From Pedococcus sp031456495 (lineage in GTDB: Bacteria; Actinomycetota; Actinomycetes; Actinomycetales; Dermatophilaceae), in NCBI RefSeq assembly GCF_031456495.1, contig NZ_JAVDUW010000002.1:889759-953758 (forward strand): 64,000 bases of DNA, written 5' to 3'. A model generated the notes under the pieces. That model was not told the origin of the DNA. It was given only the letters and a program-made list of their open reading frames with translations, and did no database searches. Position 1 is the stretch's first letter. Each line of letters starts with the position of its first letter. Shown in pieces: positions 9,117 to 17,090 of this stretch. Both the position numbers and the translations under genes were made by a program.

Positions 9117-9542
9117 TCAGGGGGAGGGCGTCGTCGTCGGTCGCGGCTGCAGGACGATCTCGCCGGTCGCGCCGTCGACCACGGCACGGCTGCCGAGCGG
9201 CTGCTCCAGGGTGACCGCGGCCGTGCGCAGCTGGGCGATGGCCGGGCAGGCCACCTCGCCGGCCGGGGCGGCGTGCGGGTACTCCCGGACCCGGATGTAC
9301 ACACGGTCGACGGTCTCGCTCGCCTGCGCCCGGTAGTCGGCGCCGCACGGGCCGGGCCGGTCCGGGACCCCGCTGAACGACACGACGACCTGGCGTCCCT
9401 GCACCCGGTAGGAGTCGAAGGGCTGGAGCCGGCTCGTCGCGTCAGGGGCCGGTGAGCCGCCGGAGCAGGCCGCCAGGACGACCGCGGCCACGACGGCGCT
9501 CGCCGCGGTGGCTGCGGCCCGGGTGGCCCGCCGAGCGGTCAC
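9117..9542 (-). CDS. Small secreted lipoprotein, unknown function
   Basis: A 141-residue protein starting GTG at 9542 with GAGGGGAC upstream. A basic N-terminus, a hydrophobic stretch and the lipobox LAAC give a type II signal peptide with lipidation expected at the Cys near residue 27. The mature part contains two further cysteines (PGPCGAD and EVACPAI) that could form a disulfide. The start lies 13 bases beyond the pdxY stop, so it is probably co-transcribed with pdxY. No family is recognised with confidence. A longer in-frame upstream extension to 9710 would remove the signal peptide and is rejected. Confidence 0.7.
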   Translation of the reverse strand: MTARRATRAAATAASAVVAAVVLAACSGGSPAPDATSRLQPFDSYRVQGRQVVVSFSGVPDRPGPCGADYRAQASETVDRVYIRVREYPHAAPAGEVACPAIAQLRTAAVTLEQPLGSRAVVDGATGEIVLQPRPTTTPSP

Positions 9543-9555
9543 CGCGCGTGTCCCC

Positions 9556-10416
9556 TCAGCGGACCTGCGTGACCTCGAACTGCAGGCGCGGGCTGGCGAT
9601 CGCGTCCTGCGACTGCACGAGCTGCAGCTCGCGCTCGCCGGACTCCAGCGTCGTGCTGAGCAGGTCGAAGACGCTGCTCGCGGTCCGGGCCAGCGCGACG
9701 GCGGGGTCACCGGTCTCGAGCAGGTGTGCGGTGAACAGCGCCGCGGTGACGTCGCCGGAGCCGTTGGCCTTCATCGGCAGCCGCGGCGTCTGGACGACCC
9801 AGGCCCCGTCGCCGGTGACCGCCATCATCTCGATGGTGTCCGCGGGGGCGTCCGGGCGCTCGACGCTCGTGACGAGGACGGTCGAGGGCCCCATGTCCCG
9901 GGCGAGGTCGACCGACGCCAGGGTCTCCTCGAACGTCCGGGGCTCGGTCCCGGTGAGGAAGCCGAGCTCGAACTGGTTGGGCGTGATGAGGTCGGCCCGC
10001 GGCACGACCCTCTCGCGGAGCAGGACCGGGATGGCCGGGTGCACGAAGCAGCCGCTCTTCGCGTTGCCCATGACGGGGTCGCACGCGTAGATGGCGTCGG
10101 GGTTGGCCGCCTTGACCCGCTCGACCGCCTCGAGGATGACGTCGCCGATGTCCTCGCCGCCCTGGTACCCCGAGAGCACGGCGTCCACCGCCGGGAACGC
10201 GCCGCGCTCCTCGACCCCGCGGATCACCGCGCGGACGTCGTCGGCCGGCAGCAGCGGCCCGCGCCACTCGCCGTAGCCGGTGTGGTTGGAGAAGTGCACG
10301 GTGTGCACGGGCCACACCTCGACGCCGAGCCGCTGGAGCGGGAAGACGGCCGCCGAGTTGCCGACGTGGCCGTAGGCGACCGAGGACTGGATCGACAGGA
10401 TGCTCACCCGAGCCAT
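9556..10416 (-). CDS. pdxY: Pyridoxal kinase PdxY
   Basis: A ribokinase-fold B6-salvage kinase of 286 residues that phosphorylates pyridoxal. The family block VLSIQSSVAYGHVGNSAAVFPLQRLG appears here as ILSIQSSVAYGHVGN, with the C-terminal LPMKANGSGDVTAALFTA anion-hole and base-aspartate region. It is transcribed away from proA; the 86-bp gap holds both promoters. Confidence 0.93.
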   Translation of the reverse strand: MARVSILSIQSSVAYGHVGNSAAVFPLQRLGVEVWPVHTVHFSNHTGYGEWRGPLLPADDVRAVIRGVEERGAFPAVDAVLSGYQGGEDIGDVILEAVERVKAANPDAIYACDPVMGNAKSGCFVHPAIPVLLRERVVPRADLITPNQFELGFLTGTEPRTFEETLASVDLARDMGPSTVLVTSVERPDAPADTIEMMAVTGDGAWVVQTPRLPMKANGSGDVTAALFTAHLLETGDPAVALARTASSVFDLLSTTLESGERELQLVQSQDAIASPRLQFEVTQVR

Positions 10417-10489
10417 TCAACCAGCCGCCGGAGCGCCTCACCCCGTGCCCCGCATGCGGACGCCGGCGTCCGGGGGTGGGCACGCGGCA

Positions 10490-10495
10490 TACGCT
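10490..10495 (+). promoter_or_regulatory. -10 box TACGCT of proA
   Basis: TACGCT ends seven bases before the ATG at 10503, which suggests a leaderless or nearly leaderless proA mRNA. The box overlaps a copy of the CGGCATAC word (10485-10492). Confidence 0.45.
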
Positions 10496-10502
10496 TGGGG
10501 GC

Positions 10503-11783
10503 ATGGCCGAGATCGACCCCACCGCCGTCGAGCAGGTGGCGACGGCTGCCCGCGCCGCCCGTGCTGCGTCGCGACGCCTTGCGCTGCTCTCTCGCGCCGA
10601 CAAGGACGCCGCGCTGCACGCGATGGCGGACGCGCTCGAGGTCGCCGCGGCCGACGTCGTGGCGGCCAACGCCGAGGACCTCGCCCGCGGCCGGGACGCG
10701 GGCATGGCGCAGGGCCTGCTCGACCGGCTCGCGCTCGACGAGGCCCGCGTCCACGCCGTCGCCCAGGCCCTGCGGGACGTCGCCGCCCTGCCGGACCCCG
10801 TGGGTGAGGTCGTGCGCGGGTCGACGCTCGCCAACGGGCTGCAGATCCGCCAGGTCCGCGTGCCCATGGGCGTCGTCGGCATGGTCTACGAGGCGCGTCC
10901 CAACGTCACCGTGGACGCAGCCGGCCTGGGGCTCAAGTCCGGCAACGCCGTGATCCTGCGCGGCGGCTCCGCGGCCGAGTCGACCAACCGGGCGCTCGTC
11001 GGGGTGATGCGCAGGACCCTCGGGTCCCGCGGCCTGCCCGCCGACGCCGTGACCCTGCTCGAGGGTGGCCGTGACGCCGTCCGCGCCCTGCTCACCGCCC
11101 GCGGCCTCGTCGACCTCATCATCCCGCGCGGTGGCGCCGGCCTGATCCAGACCGTGGTGACCGAGTCGACCGTGCCGGTCATCGAGACGGGGGTCGGCAA
11201 CGTCCACGTCTACGTCGACGCGGCGGCCGACCTCGACAAGGCGCTCGCGATCACCGTCAACGCCAAGACCCACCGCCCCAGCGTCTGCAACGCCGCCGAG
11301 ACCCTGCTCGTGCACGAGGCGGTGGCGGCCGACTTCCTGCCCAAGGTGCTGGCCGAGCTCGCCGGGGCCGGGGTGGCGCTGCACACCGACGCCGCAGCGG
11401 GCGCCGCGGCCGAGACCGCCGGCGTGCCCCACGCCGACGCCACCGAGGCGGACTGGGACACCGAGTACCTCGCGCTCGAGATGGCCGTCCGCGTCGTGCC
11501 GGACCTCGACGCCGCGATGGAGCACATCCGGGCGCACGGGTCGGGGCACACAGAGGCGATCGTGACCGAGGACCGCGCGGCGGCCCGGCGGTTCACCGCC
11601 GAGGTGGACGCGGCGGCCGTGATGGTGAACGCCTCGACCCGGTTCACCGACGGGGGAGAGTTCGGGTTCGGTGCCGAGATCGGCATCTCCACCCAGAAGC
11701 TGCACGCCCGGGGCCCGATGGCCCTCCCCGAGCTCACGACGACCAAGTGGATCGTCGAGGGCGACGGGCAGGTGCGGGCCTGA
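10503..11783 (+). CDS. proA: Glutamate-5-semialdehyde dehydrogenase
   Basis: Second enzyme of proline synthesis, NADPH-dependent reduction of gamma-glutamyl phosphate. 426 residues, aldehyde-dehydrogenase superfamily. The catalytic cysteine sits in HRPSVCNAAETLLVH, and the block NASTRFTDGGEFGFGAEIGIS is diagnostic of ProA. The ATG at 10503 fits the -10 box; an in-frame GTG at 10476 would add nine residues and lie upstream of the promoter. Confidence 0.96.
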   Translation: MAEIDPTAVEQVATAARAARAASRRLALLSRADKDAALHAMADALEVAAADVVAANAEDLARGRDAGMAQGLLDRLALDEARVHAVAQALRDVAALPDPVGEVVRGSTLANGLQIRQVRVPMGVVGMVYEARPNVTVDAAGLGLKSGNAVILRGGSAAESTNRALVGVMRRTLGSRGLPADAVTLLEGGRDAVRALLTARGLVDLIIPRGGAGLIQTVVTESTVPVIETGVGNVHVYVDAAADLDKALAITVNAKTHRPSVCNAAETLLVHEAVAADFLPKVLAELAGAGVALHTDAAAGAAAETAGVPHADATEADWDTEYLALEMAVRVVPDLDAAMEHIRAHGSGHTEAIVTEDRAAARRFTAEVDAAAVMVNASTRFTDGGEFGFGAEIGISTQKLHARGPMALPELTTTKWIVEGDGQVRA

Positions 11784-11810
11784 GCGCCGTCGATGGCAGG
11801 ATGACCGCCC

Positions 11811-12506
11811 ATGGAAGGCACTGAGGTCCGCAAGCTGGCGGCGCTCGAGGACACCCACTGGTGGTACCGCGAGCGGCGGCACCTGCTCGGCCGGATGATC
11901 GACGGCGTCGCCCCCGGCCGGGCGCTGGACATCGGTGCGGCCGGCGGGGGCAACACCCGCGTGCTGCGGTCCGCGGGCTGGTCGGTCGCCGCGCTGGAGT
12001 ACGGCGAGGACGGTGCGCAGGTCGCGGCCGAGCGCGGGCTGGCGGTGCTGCGGGCGGACGCCACGGCGCTGCCCGTCGCCGACGGCGCGCTCGACCTCGT
12101 CGTCGCCTTCGACGTCCTCGAGCACATCCTCGACCACGACGCGGCCGTGCAGGAGGTGCACCGGGTCCTGGCCCCGGGCGGACGCTTCCTCGTGGCCGTG
12201 CCGGCGGACCCCAACCTCTGGTCCGAGCACGACGTCGCCGTCGACCACGTCCGCCGCTACACGCGCACCACCCTGCGTGGCGTGCTCGAGCGCGGCGGCT
12301 TCGACGTCACGTCGATGACGTCGTGGAACGTCCTGCTGCGCCCCGTGGTGGCCCTGCGGCGACGGACGTCGAGCGGGTCGGACCTCGAGGAGATCCACCC
12401 GGTGGTGAACGCCGGCCTGCGCGCGGTCGTCGCGGTCGAGCGCTACCTGCCCGTGAAGGCTATGCCCGGGGTGACCCTGATGGTCGAGGCTCGTCGACGC
12501 GACTGA
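11811..12506 (+). CDS. Class I SAM-dependent methyltransferase
   Basis: A 231-residue Rossmann-fold methyltransferase. Motif I is ALDIGAAGGGNTRVL (about residues 44-58), then LRADATALPVADGALDLVVAFDVLEHI and an APGGRFLVAVPAD post-motif, as in UbiE/Methyltransf_11 proteins. The N-terminal HWWYRERRHLL block is shared with methyltransferases found beside glycosyltransferases. It converges on a GT2 gene whose 3' end overlaps it by 47 bp, suggesting a common role in a lipid or cell-surface glycan, though the substrate is unknown. Confidence 0.85.
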   Translation: MEGTEVRKLAALEDTHWWYRERRHLLGRMIDGVAPGRALDIGAAGGGNTRVLRSAGWSVAALEYGEDGAQVAAERGLAVLRADATALPVADGALDLVVAFDVLEHILDHDAAVQEVHRVLAPGGRFLVAVPADPNLWSEHDVAVDHVRRYTRTTLRGVLERGGFDVTSMTSWNVLLRPVVALRRRTSSGSDLEEIHPVVNAGLRAVVAVERYLPVKAMPGVTLMVEARRRD

Positions 12507-13554
12507 CGGGAGCGGCCCCGTCGCCGCTGGGCAGCGCGTCGTCGTTGGGGGGCCCATCGCCGCTCGCGAGCGCGTCGGCGCTGGGGAGCGCGTCGGCGCT
12601 GGGGAGCGCGTCGCGCCGGGCCGCGTCGGTGAGCGAGTCGTAGGCGATGTAGTACGCGGGTCGGCCCTGGAGCTGGGCGTACATGCGGCCGACGTACTCG
12701 CCGAGGATCCCGACGCAGACCAGCTGCACGGCGCCCACACCCGCGACGGCGACCACCGTCGACGTCCAGCCGGGGACCGTCTCGCCCATCGTCATGGCGA
12801 CCAGCGCGTACGCCAGCAGGACGAAGGCCGCGAGGCCGCCCACGAGCCCCAGCCAGGTCGCCGCGCGCAGCGGTGCGGTCGAGAAGCCCGTGACGCTGTC
12901 GAGCGAGAGCCGGACCATCTTCGACAGCGGGTACTTCGACCGGCCCGCGGCCCGCTCGTCGCGGCGGTAGGTGACCGAGGCCGAGGGGAAGCCCAGCGCG
13001 GGGACGACGAAGCGCAGCACCCGGTGGTGCTCGGGCAGGGCGTTGACCGCGTCCACGGTGGCCCGTGACATGAGCCGGTAGTCGCCGGCGTCGACCTGCG
13101 CGTGGGTGCCCGACAGGGTGCGGATGACGCGGTAGAAGGCCCTGGCGCTGACCCGCTTGAACGCCGAGTCGGTGGAGCGGTCGCCGCGCACGCCGTAGAC
13201 GACGTCCACGCCCTCGGACACCGCCAGGGCGAGCATCTCGGAGACCACCTCGGGCGGGTCCTGCAGGTCGGCGTCGAGGGTGACGACGTAGTCGCCCCGC
13301 GCGCTGGCGAGGCCGGCCGAGATGGCCGCCTGGTGGCCGGCGTTGGCGCGCAGCCGCACGATCCGCAGCTGGGGCCAGTCCCGGGCGATCCGCTGCAGGA
13401 CCGCGGGGGAGAGGTCGGTGGAGCCGTCGTCGACGGTGAGCACCTCGTACGTCGTGCCGAGGCCGTCGGCCACCGGACGCAGGCGCTGGACGAGCAGCGG
13501 CAGGACGTCCTCCTCGTTGTACACGGGGACGACGATGCTCAAGGCGGGGGCCAT
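12460..13554 (-). CDS. Polyprenyl-phosphate glycosyltransferase (GT2, DPM1/GtrB-like)
   Basis: A 364-residue GT2 enzyme. The catalytic domain starts LSIVVPVYNEEDVLPLL, with DDGSTD and the metal-binding DADLQDPPE (DXD). The GHQAAISAGLASARGDYVV block is typical of GtrB/dolichol-phosphate glycosyltransferases. Two transmembrane helices follow (about residues 235-310), then YIAYD and a Ser/Asp-rich tail made of an ALPSAD repeat. It probably moves a sugar to a polyprenyl phosphate at the membrane. ATG at 13554 is the first start compatible with the fold. The 3' end overlaps the convergent methyltransferase by 47 bp, so one tail may have grown by repeat expansion. Confidence 0.88.
   Translation of the reverse strand: MAPALSIVVPVYNEEDVLPLLVQRLRPVADGLGTTYEVLTVDDGSTDLSPAVLQRIARDWPQLRIVRLRANAGHQAAISAGLASARGDYVVTLDADLQDPPEVVSEMLALAVSEGVDVVYGVRGDRSTDSAFKRVSARAFYRVIRTLSGTHAQVDAGDYRLMSRATVDAVNALPEHHRVLRFVVPALGFPSASVTYRRDERAAGRSKYPLSKMVRLSLDSVTGFSTAPLRAATWLGLVGGLAAFVLLAYALVAMTMGETVPGWTSTVVAVAGVGAVQLVCVGILGEYVGRMYAQLQGRPAYYIAYDSLTDAARRDALPSADALPSADALASGDGPPNDDALPSGDGAAPVSRVDEPRPSGSPRA
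12569..12613 (+). repeat. 18-bp tandem repeat in GT2 tail
   Basis: Two perfect 18-bp units (12569-12586 and 12587-12604) and a partial third. They keep the reading frame of the glycosyltransferase and encode ALPSAD hexapeptides near its C-terminus. Degenerate units extend upstream. Confidence 0.8.
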
Positions 13555-13619
13555 GGCACACAGGGTACGGGGACCCGGTGCGGCCGGCGGCCGGACGCCG
13601 CGCTGGCACGCTCGCGGGC

Positions 13620-13700
13620 GGACGCCCTGGCCGGCACGGCGCGAGGGCGCCGGCACCCGTGTGGTCGGACGCCCTGGCCGGGGCGGCGCGAGGGCGCCGG
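13620..13700. repeat. Pair of 34-bp direct repeats in non-coding DNA
   Basis: Positions 13620-13653 and 13667-13700 match at 32 of 34 bases. They lie upstream of the GT2 gene in an 800-bp stretch (13555-14353) without a supportable gene. Further degenerate GC-rich repeats continue to about 14000. Confidence 0.75.
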
Positions 13701-13711
13701 GGGCACACCGC

Positions 13712-13746
13712 GAAGGCCCCTCGAAGTATGAGTTCGAGGGGCCTTC
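13712..13746 (+). terminator. Perfect 14-bp hairpin in the 13.6-14.3 kb gap
   Basis: 13712-13725 pairs perfectly with 13733-13746 around a seven-base loop, with a short T-rich run after the right arm. It looks like an intrinsic terminator, but no gene clearly ends here on either strand, so it may end an unrecognised transcript or shield the GT2 promoter. Confidence 0.6.
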
Positions 13747-14173
13747 TGTCGGGGGCTCCCGCCGCGCCGAGGCGCTGCGGCTACCTCCGTGGTGCGGCGT
13801 CGCGACCGGCGGACCGGTCGGGCGCTGTGCACCGGTCGATCGCCCACGGCCTGCCGGAGCGGGTCGTGTCCACTGCGACGGTGGCGCCTGCCGCGGGCCG
13901 GCGGACCGGTCCTCGTCGGGCGTTGCGATCTGGTCGGCGGGTCCGGAGTTCCTCCGTGGCGTCGCCCACGGACCCAGCACCCGAGGGAGCTGGGACCCCG
14001 TCCGGGCGAGCCCGATCGGGGCGGTCCACCGTTATCCGGCCGACCTGTGCTCCTGCCGGCGGATCCTCCCGGGTTCCCCCGTTCCGACCCTCCGACCGGA
14101 GCGCGTGAGAGATTTGTAGTAGCGGGATGCCTTGCCCTGCAAGGGCTTTGGAGAAAGATTTCTCGTCCACCGG

Positions 14174-14252
14174 TTGCCCACACCGTTGTCCACACGAACC
14201 GGTGCGTACCGGGCGGGTTGTGCACATCCCTGTGCACACAATCGGTGGACAA
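14174..14252. other. Cluster of DnaA-box-like sites
   Basis: Four nonamers lie within 80 bp: TTGCCCACA (14174), TTGTCCACA (14186, identical to the actinobacterial DnaA-box consensus), TTGTGCACA (14218) and TTGTCCACC on the opposite strand (14244-14252). Unusually AT-rich sequence (14108-14165) lies beside it. No dnaA, dnaN or gyrB is nearby, so this is unlikely to be oriC; a DnaA-titrating or regulatory site is possible. Confidence 0.45.
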
Positions 14253-14340
14253 CCATCGGGGCCCTCCACCGGCCCCATGGCCGGCCCGTGCACCGGACCC
14301 CGGTGTGCCGGTCGGATCGGGGACGAACCCCGTCGACCGG

Positions 14341-14346
14341 TAGGCT
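14341..14346 (+). promoter_or_regulatory. -10 box TAGGCT before the small membrane protein
   Basis: TAGGCT ends seven bases before ATG 14354, giving a likely leaderless transcript for the small membrane protein, nadD and rsfS. Confidence 0.5.
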
Positions 14347-14353
14347 GGGCCCC

Positions 14354-14551
14354 ATGACGTCGTCTCTTTCGAACCTCCTCACGGCCGCCGAGGAGAACAC
14401 CCGCGAGCTGCCCTTGCCGCCGCAGGCGTTCGGGGCCATCGCGTTCGTCGGGTTCATGCTGCTCCTCGGGGTGCTGTGGTCCTTCCGCGGCACGGCACAG
14501 AAGATCTCCGGGCAGCACCTGCCGCACGACCACAGCGGCGGCTCGCACTGA
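14354..14551 (+). CDS. Small single-pass membrane protein upstream of nadD
   Basis: A 65-residue protein starting MTSSLSNLLTAAEENTRELP, with one hydrophobic helix (AFGAIAFVGFMLLLGVLWSF) and a cytoplasmic His-rich tail ending HDHSGGSH. It ends two bases before nadD, so it is probably in the same mRNA. Similar short membrane proteins precede nadD in related actinobacteria, but no function is known to me. Confidence 0.75.
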   Translation: MTSSLSNLLTAAEENTRELPLPPQAFGAIAFVGFMLLLGVLWSFRGTAQKISGQHLPHDHSGGSH

Positions 14552-14553
14552 CC

Positions 14554-15162
14554 ATGCGCCTCGGTGTGATGGGTGGCACGTTCGACCCCATCCACCACGG
14601 GCACCTCGTGGCCGCGTCCGAGGTCCAGTCCAGGTTCGGCCTGGACGAGGTCGTCTTCGTGCCCACCGGCCAGCCGTGGCAGAAGGACGACCGCAAGGTC
14701 AGCGTCGCCGAGCACCGGTACCTCATGACCGTCGTCGCGACGGCCTCGAACCCCCGGTTCACCGTGAGCCGTGTCGACATCGACCGGCCGGGCCCGACGT
14801 ACACCATCGACACCCTGCGCGACCTGCACGGTGAGCGGCCCGAGGCCGAGCTGTTCTTCATCACCGGCGCGGACGCGCTGGCGCAGATCCTGTCGTGGAA
14901 GGACGCGGACGAGCTGTTCGAGCTCGCCCACTTCGTCGGCGTGACCCGGCCGGGGTACGTGCTGTCGGAGTCCGGGCTGCCGCGCGACCGCGTGACCCTG
15001 CAGGAGGTGCCCGCGATGGCGATCAGCTCGACCGACTGCCGAACGCGGGTCGAACGGTCCGAGCCCGTCTGGTACCTCGTGCCCGACGGCGTGGTCCAGT
15101 ACATCAACAAATACCGCTTGTATGCCGCCAACCCGCGTCCCGCGGGAACGGCACGGACGTAG
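14554..15162 (+). CDS. nadD: Nicotinate-nucleotide adenylyltransferase
   Basis: Adenylates nicotinate mononucleotide in NAD synthesis. 202 residues starting MRLGVMGGTFDPIHHGHL, with the HxGH nucleotidyltransferase motif, and ending with the SSTDCRTRV block equivalent to ISSTxIR. The ATG at 14554 fits the conserved N-terminus; an in-frame upstream extension is not needed. rsfS follows after seven bases. Confidence 0.95.
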   Translation: MRLGVMGGTFDPIHHGHLVAASEVQSRFGLDEVVFVPTGQPWQKDDRKVSVAEHRYLMTVVATASNPRFTVSRVDIDRPGPTYTIDTLRDLHGERPEAELFFITGADALAQILSWKDADELFELAHFVGVTRPGYVLSESGLPRDRVTLQEVPAMAISSTDCRTRVERSEPVWYLVPDGVVQYINKYRLYAANPRPAGTART

Positions 15163-15169
15163 GAGAGCA

Positions 15170-15544
15170 GTGCCCGCCACCGATCGATCCCTCGAGCTCG
15201 CCAAGACCGCGGCCCTGGCCGCGGACGACAAGCTCGCCACCACCGTCGTCGGCCTCGACGTCAGCGAGCAGCTGGCGCTGACCGACGTCTTCGTCATCGT
15301 CTCCGGGTCCAGCGAGCGGCAGGTCGGCTCCATCGTCGACGAGGTCGAGGACAAGCTCCGGGAGCAGGGCGCCAAGCCCCTGCGCCGTGAGGGCGAGCGC
15401 GACGGCCGCTGGGTCCTGCTCGACTTCGGCGACATCGTCGTGCACGTCCAGCACGACGACGAGCGCGAGTTCTACGAGCTCGAGCGCCTCTGGAAGGACT
15501 GTCCCGAGGTCGACCTGGGCGTGCCGAAGCGCCGCGACGCATGA
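15170..15544 (+). CDS. rsfS: Ribosome silencing factor
   Basis: RsfS/DUF143 binds ribosomal protein L14 and blocks subunit joining in stationary phase. 124 residues, GTG start with AGGAGAG (15161-15167) upstream. Conserved blocks: LTDVFVIVSGSSERQVGSI, GRWVLLDFGDIVVHV and REFYELERLW. The stop overlaps the next start (ATGA), coupling it to the phosphatase. Confidence 0.95.
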   Translation: MPATDRSLELAKTAALAADDKLATTVVGLDVSEQLALTDVFVIVSGSSERQVGSIVDEVEDKLREQGAKPLRREGERDGRWVLLDFGDIVVHVQHDDEREFYELERLWKDCPEVDLGVPKRRDA

Positions 15545-16161
15545 GCGCTGCGAACGACGGTCGACGGGTGGTCGTCGTCCGCCACGGCGAGACCGACCAC
15601 AACGCCGGTGGCGTGTGGCAGGGGCAGCTCGACACCTCCCTGTCCGAGCGCGGCATCGAGCAGGCGCGTGCCGCCGGCGCGGCCCTCGCGGCATACCGGC
15701 CGACCCGGGTGGTCGCCTCGGACCTGGCGCGCGCGGCGGTCACGGCCCAGCACGTCGCCGAGGCCGCCGGCCTCGAGGTCGCCCTGGACCCGCGCTGGCG
15801 CGAGATCCACGTCGGGCAGTGGCAGGGCATGCACACGACCCAGGTGCGGTCGGAGTATGCCGAGCTGCTCGAGCAGATGGACCTCGAGGACGTGCGCCGC
15901 GGGGTCGACGGCGAGACGCTCGCCGAGGTCGGGGACCGGGCCGGTTCGGCCCTGCGCGAGCTGCTCGACGGGCTCGTCGAGGGGGAGTGCGTCGTCGTCG
16001 TGGCGCACGGCGTCTCGAGCCGGGCGGCCGTCGCCGAGGTGCTCGGGATCGACCAGCACCTGGCCACGCACGCCCTCGCCACCCTCGGGAACTGCCACTG
16101 GGCAGAGCTCGCGCAGACCCGCACCGGGTGGTCGCTGAGGGCGTGGAACGCCCACGCCTGA
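15541..16161 (+). CDS. Histidine phosphatase family protein
   Basis: A phosphoglycerate-mutase-like phosphatase of 206 residues. The catalytic histidine is in VVVRHGETDHN; the second histidine is in VVVAHGVSS. The adjacent position after rsfS matches actinobacterial genes proposed as glucosyl-3-phosphoglycerate phosphatase or broad-specificity phosphatases. The specific substrate cannot be set from sequence. Confidence 0.88.
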   Translation: MSAANDGRRVVVVRHGETDHNAGGVWQGQLDTSLSERGIEQARAAGAALAAYRPTRVVASDLARAAVTAQHVAEAAGLEVALDPRWREIHVGQWQGMHTTQVRSEYAELLEQMDLEDVRRGVDGETLAEVGDRAGSALRELLDGLVEGECVVVVAHGVSSRAAVAEVLGIDQHLATHALATLGNCHWAELAQTRTGWSLRAWNAHA

Positions 16162-16167
16162 GCCGAT

Positions 16168-16197
16168 TTGGATGCTCGCGCGAGCCGTGGGTAGACT
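16168..16197 (+). promoter_or_regulatory. Promoter of tRNA-Ala
   Basis: TTGGAT (16168-16173) and TAGACT (16192-16197) with 18-bp spacing, 41 bp before the tRNA. It starts six bases after the phosphatase stop. Confidence 0.65.
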
Positions 16198-16237
16198 TCC
16201 GCAGTCGCCTCCGGGGGACACCCACTCGGGGCAACTC

Positions 16238-16310
16238 GGGGCTGTGGCGCAGTTGGTAGCGCACTTCCATGGCATGGAAGGGGTCAGGGGTTCGAATCCC
16301 CTCAGCTCCA
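16238..16310 (+). tRNA. tRNA-Ala (anticodon GGC)
   Basis: A 73-nt cloverleaf: acceptor GGGGCTG/CAGCTCC with one G-U, D arm GCGC/GCGC, anticodon stem CTTCC/GGAAG around loop ATGGCAT (anticodon GGC), and T arm AGGGG-TTCGAAT-CCCCT. CCA is not encoded. It has its own promoter and an exceptionally strong terminator. Confidence 0.97.
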
Positions 16311-16311
16311 C

Positions 16312-16360
16312 AACGCAGAAGAAGGACCCACACGCTTTTCGTGGGTCCTTCTTCTGCGTT
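16312..16360 (+). terminator. Terminator of tRNA-Ala
   Basis: A perfect 20-bp stem (16312-16331 with 16341-16360) with a nine-base loop containing TTTT. It begins two bases after the tRNA. Confidence 0.9.
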
Positions 16361-16423
16361 CTGGGACGACGCGGTGGGGATTCGGGAGGAGCCCCTCGGC
16401 GCGGAGCGCCCCCACGCGACGGC

Positions 16424-16436
16424 TCCCCTCAGCTCC
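16424..16436. repeat. Copy of the tRNA-Ala 3' end downstream
   Basis: TCCCCTCAGCTCC repeats the last 13 bases of tRNA-Ala before the discriminator (16297-16309), 127 bp downstream. This resembles a minimal attachment-site duplication left by an element that has been lost, but chance cannot be excluded. Confidence 0.35.
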
Positions 16437-16562
16437 CCCCGCGAGCATCGAGGACGAGCCGCGTGCGCGGGGGGTGCGCCGTCCGGGAGCACGGGGCTTG
16501 GGCCGTCCGGGAGCCGGCCGACTGACCGAGCGCAAGCACCGTGCGTGGGCCGCGCTGTGGTT

Positions 16563-17015
16563 TCAGCGGAGGGCCAGCCGGTACCCCAGCCAGGTCGAGC
16601 GCTCGGCCCCCGTGGCGTCGTACAGGCCCCGCGCGACGACGTTGTCGGGGGCCGTCTCCCACGCGAGCGCGGTGCAGCCCCGCTCCCGCGCGGTCGAGGC
16701 GCAGGCCTCCAGGAGAGCCCGTCCGACGCCCTCTCTGCGGACGGCCTCGGTGACGAACAGGTCCTCCATCACGGCCAGGCGCGTGCCCGTGGTCGTGTCC
16801 CAGCTCCACAGGACCGTGGCGTACCCGACGATTGCGCCGGTGTCGGTGCGGGCGAGCAGCTGGGTGCCGTCCGTCGAGTCCCCGCAGAAGGCCTCGGCCA
16901 TCCGCAGCAGGTCCTCGTCGTCCGCAGAGGCTCGGTAGAAGGTGCTGTAGCCGCGCAGGAGGGGCAGCACGCTGGACAGGTCGGCGACGGTCGACTGCTG
17001 GATCGCGATTCCCAT
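16563..17015 (-). CDS. GNAT family N-acetyltransferase
   Basis: A 150-residue acetyltransferase. The acetyl-CoA loop is RREGVGRALLEACAST (R/Q-x-x-G-x-G/A), preceded by the beta-strand MEDLFVTEAV. The start MGIAIQQSTVADL fits the fold; a much longer upstream reading frame is antisense to the next gene. The acceptor substrate is unknown. Confidence 0.85.
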   Translation of the reverse strand: MGIAIQQSTVADLSSVLPLLRGYSTFYRASADDEDLLRMAEAFCGDSTDGTQLLARTDTGAIVGYATVLWSWDTTTGTRLAVMEDLFVTEAVRREGVGRALLEACASTARERGCTALAWETAPDNVVARGLYDATGAERSTWLGYRLALR

Positions 17016-17090
17016 GGTGGCGACCGTAGTGGCGCACCGTGCTCCGGTGCTCCGTCTGCGGGGTCCGCCGGGGTCAGGCAGGCTGCTGAC

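Noticed and set aside
10417..10502. proB-proA as one operon
   Set aside because: pdxY and the lipoprotein gene on the opposite strand lie between them, and proA has its own -10 box.
14108..14252. Chromosomal oriC
   Set aside because: DnaA-like boxes are too few and dnaA, dnaN, rpmH and gyrB are absent nearby.
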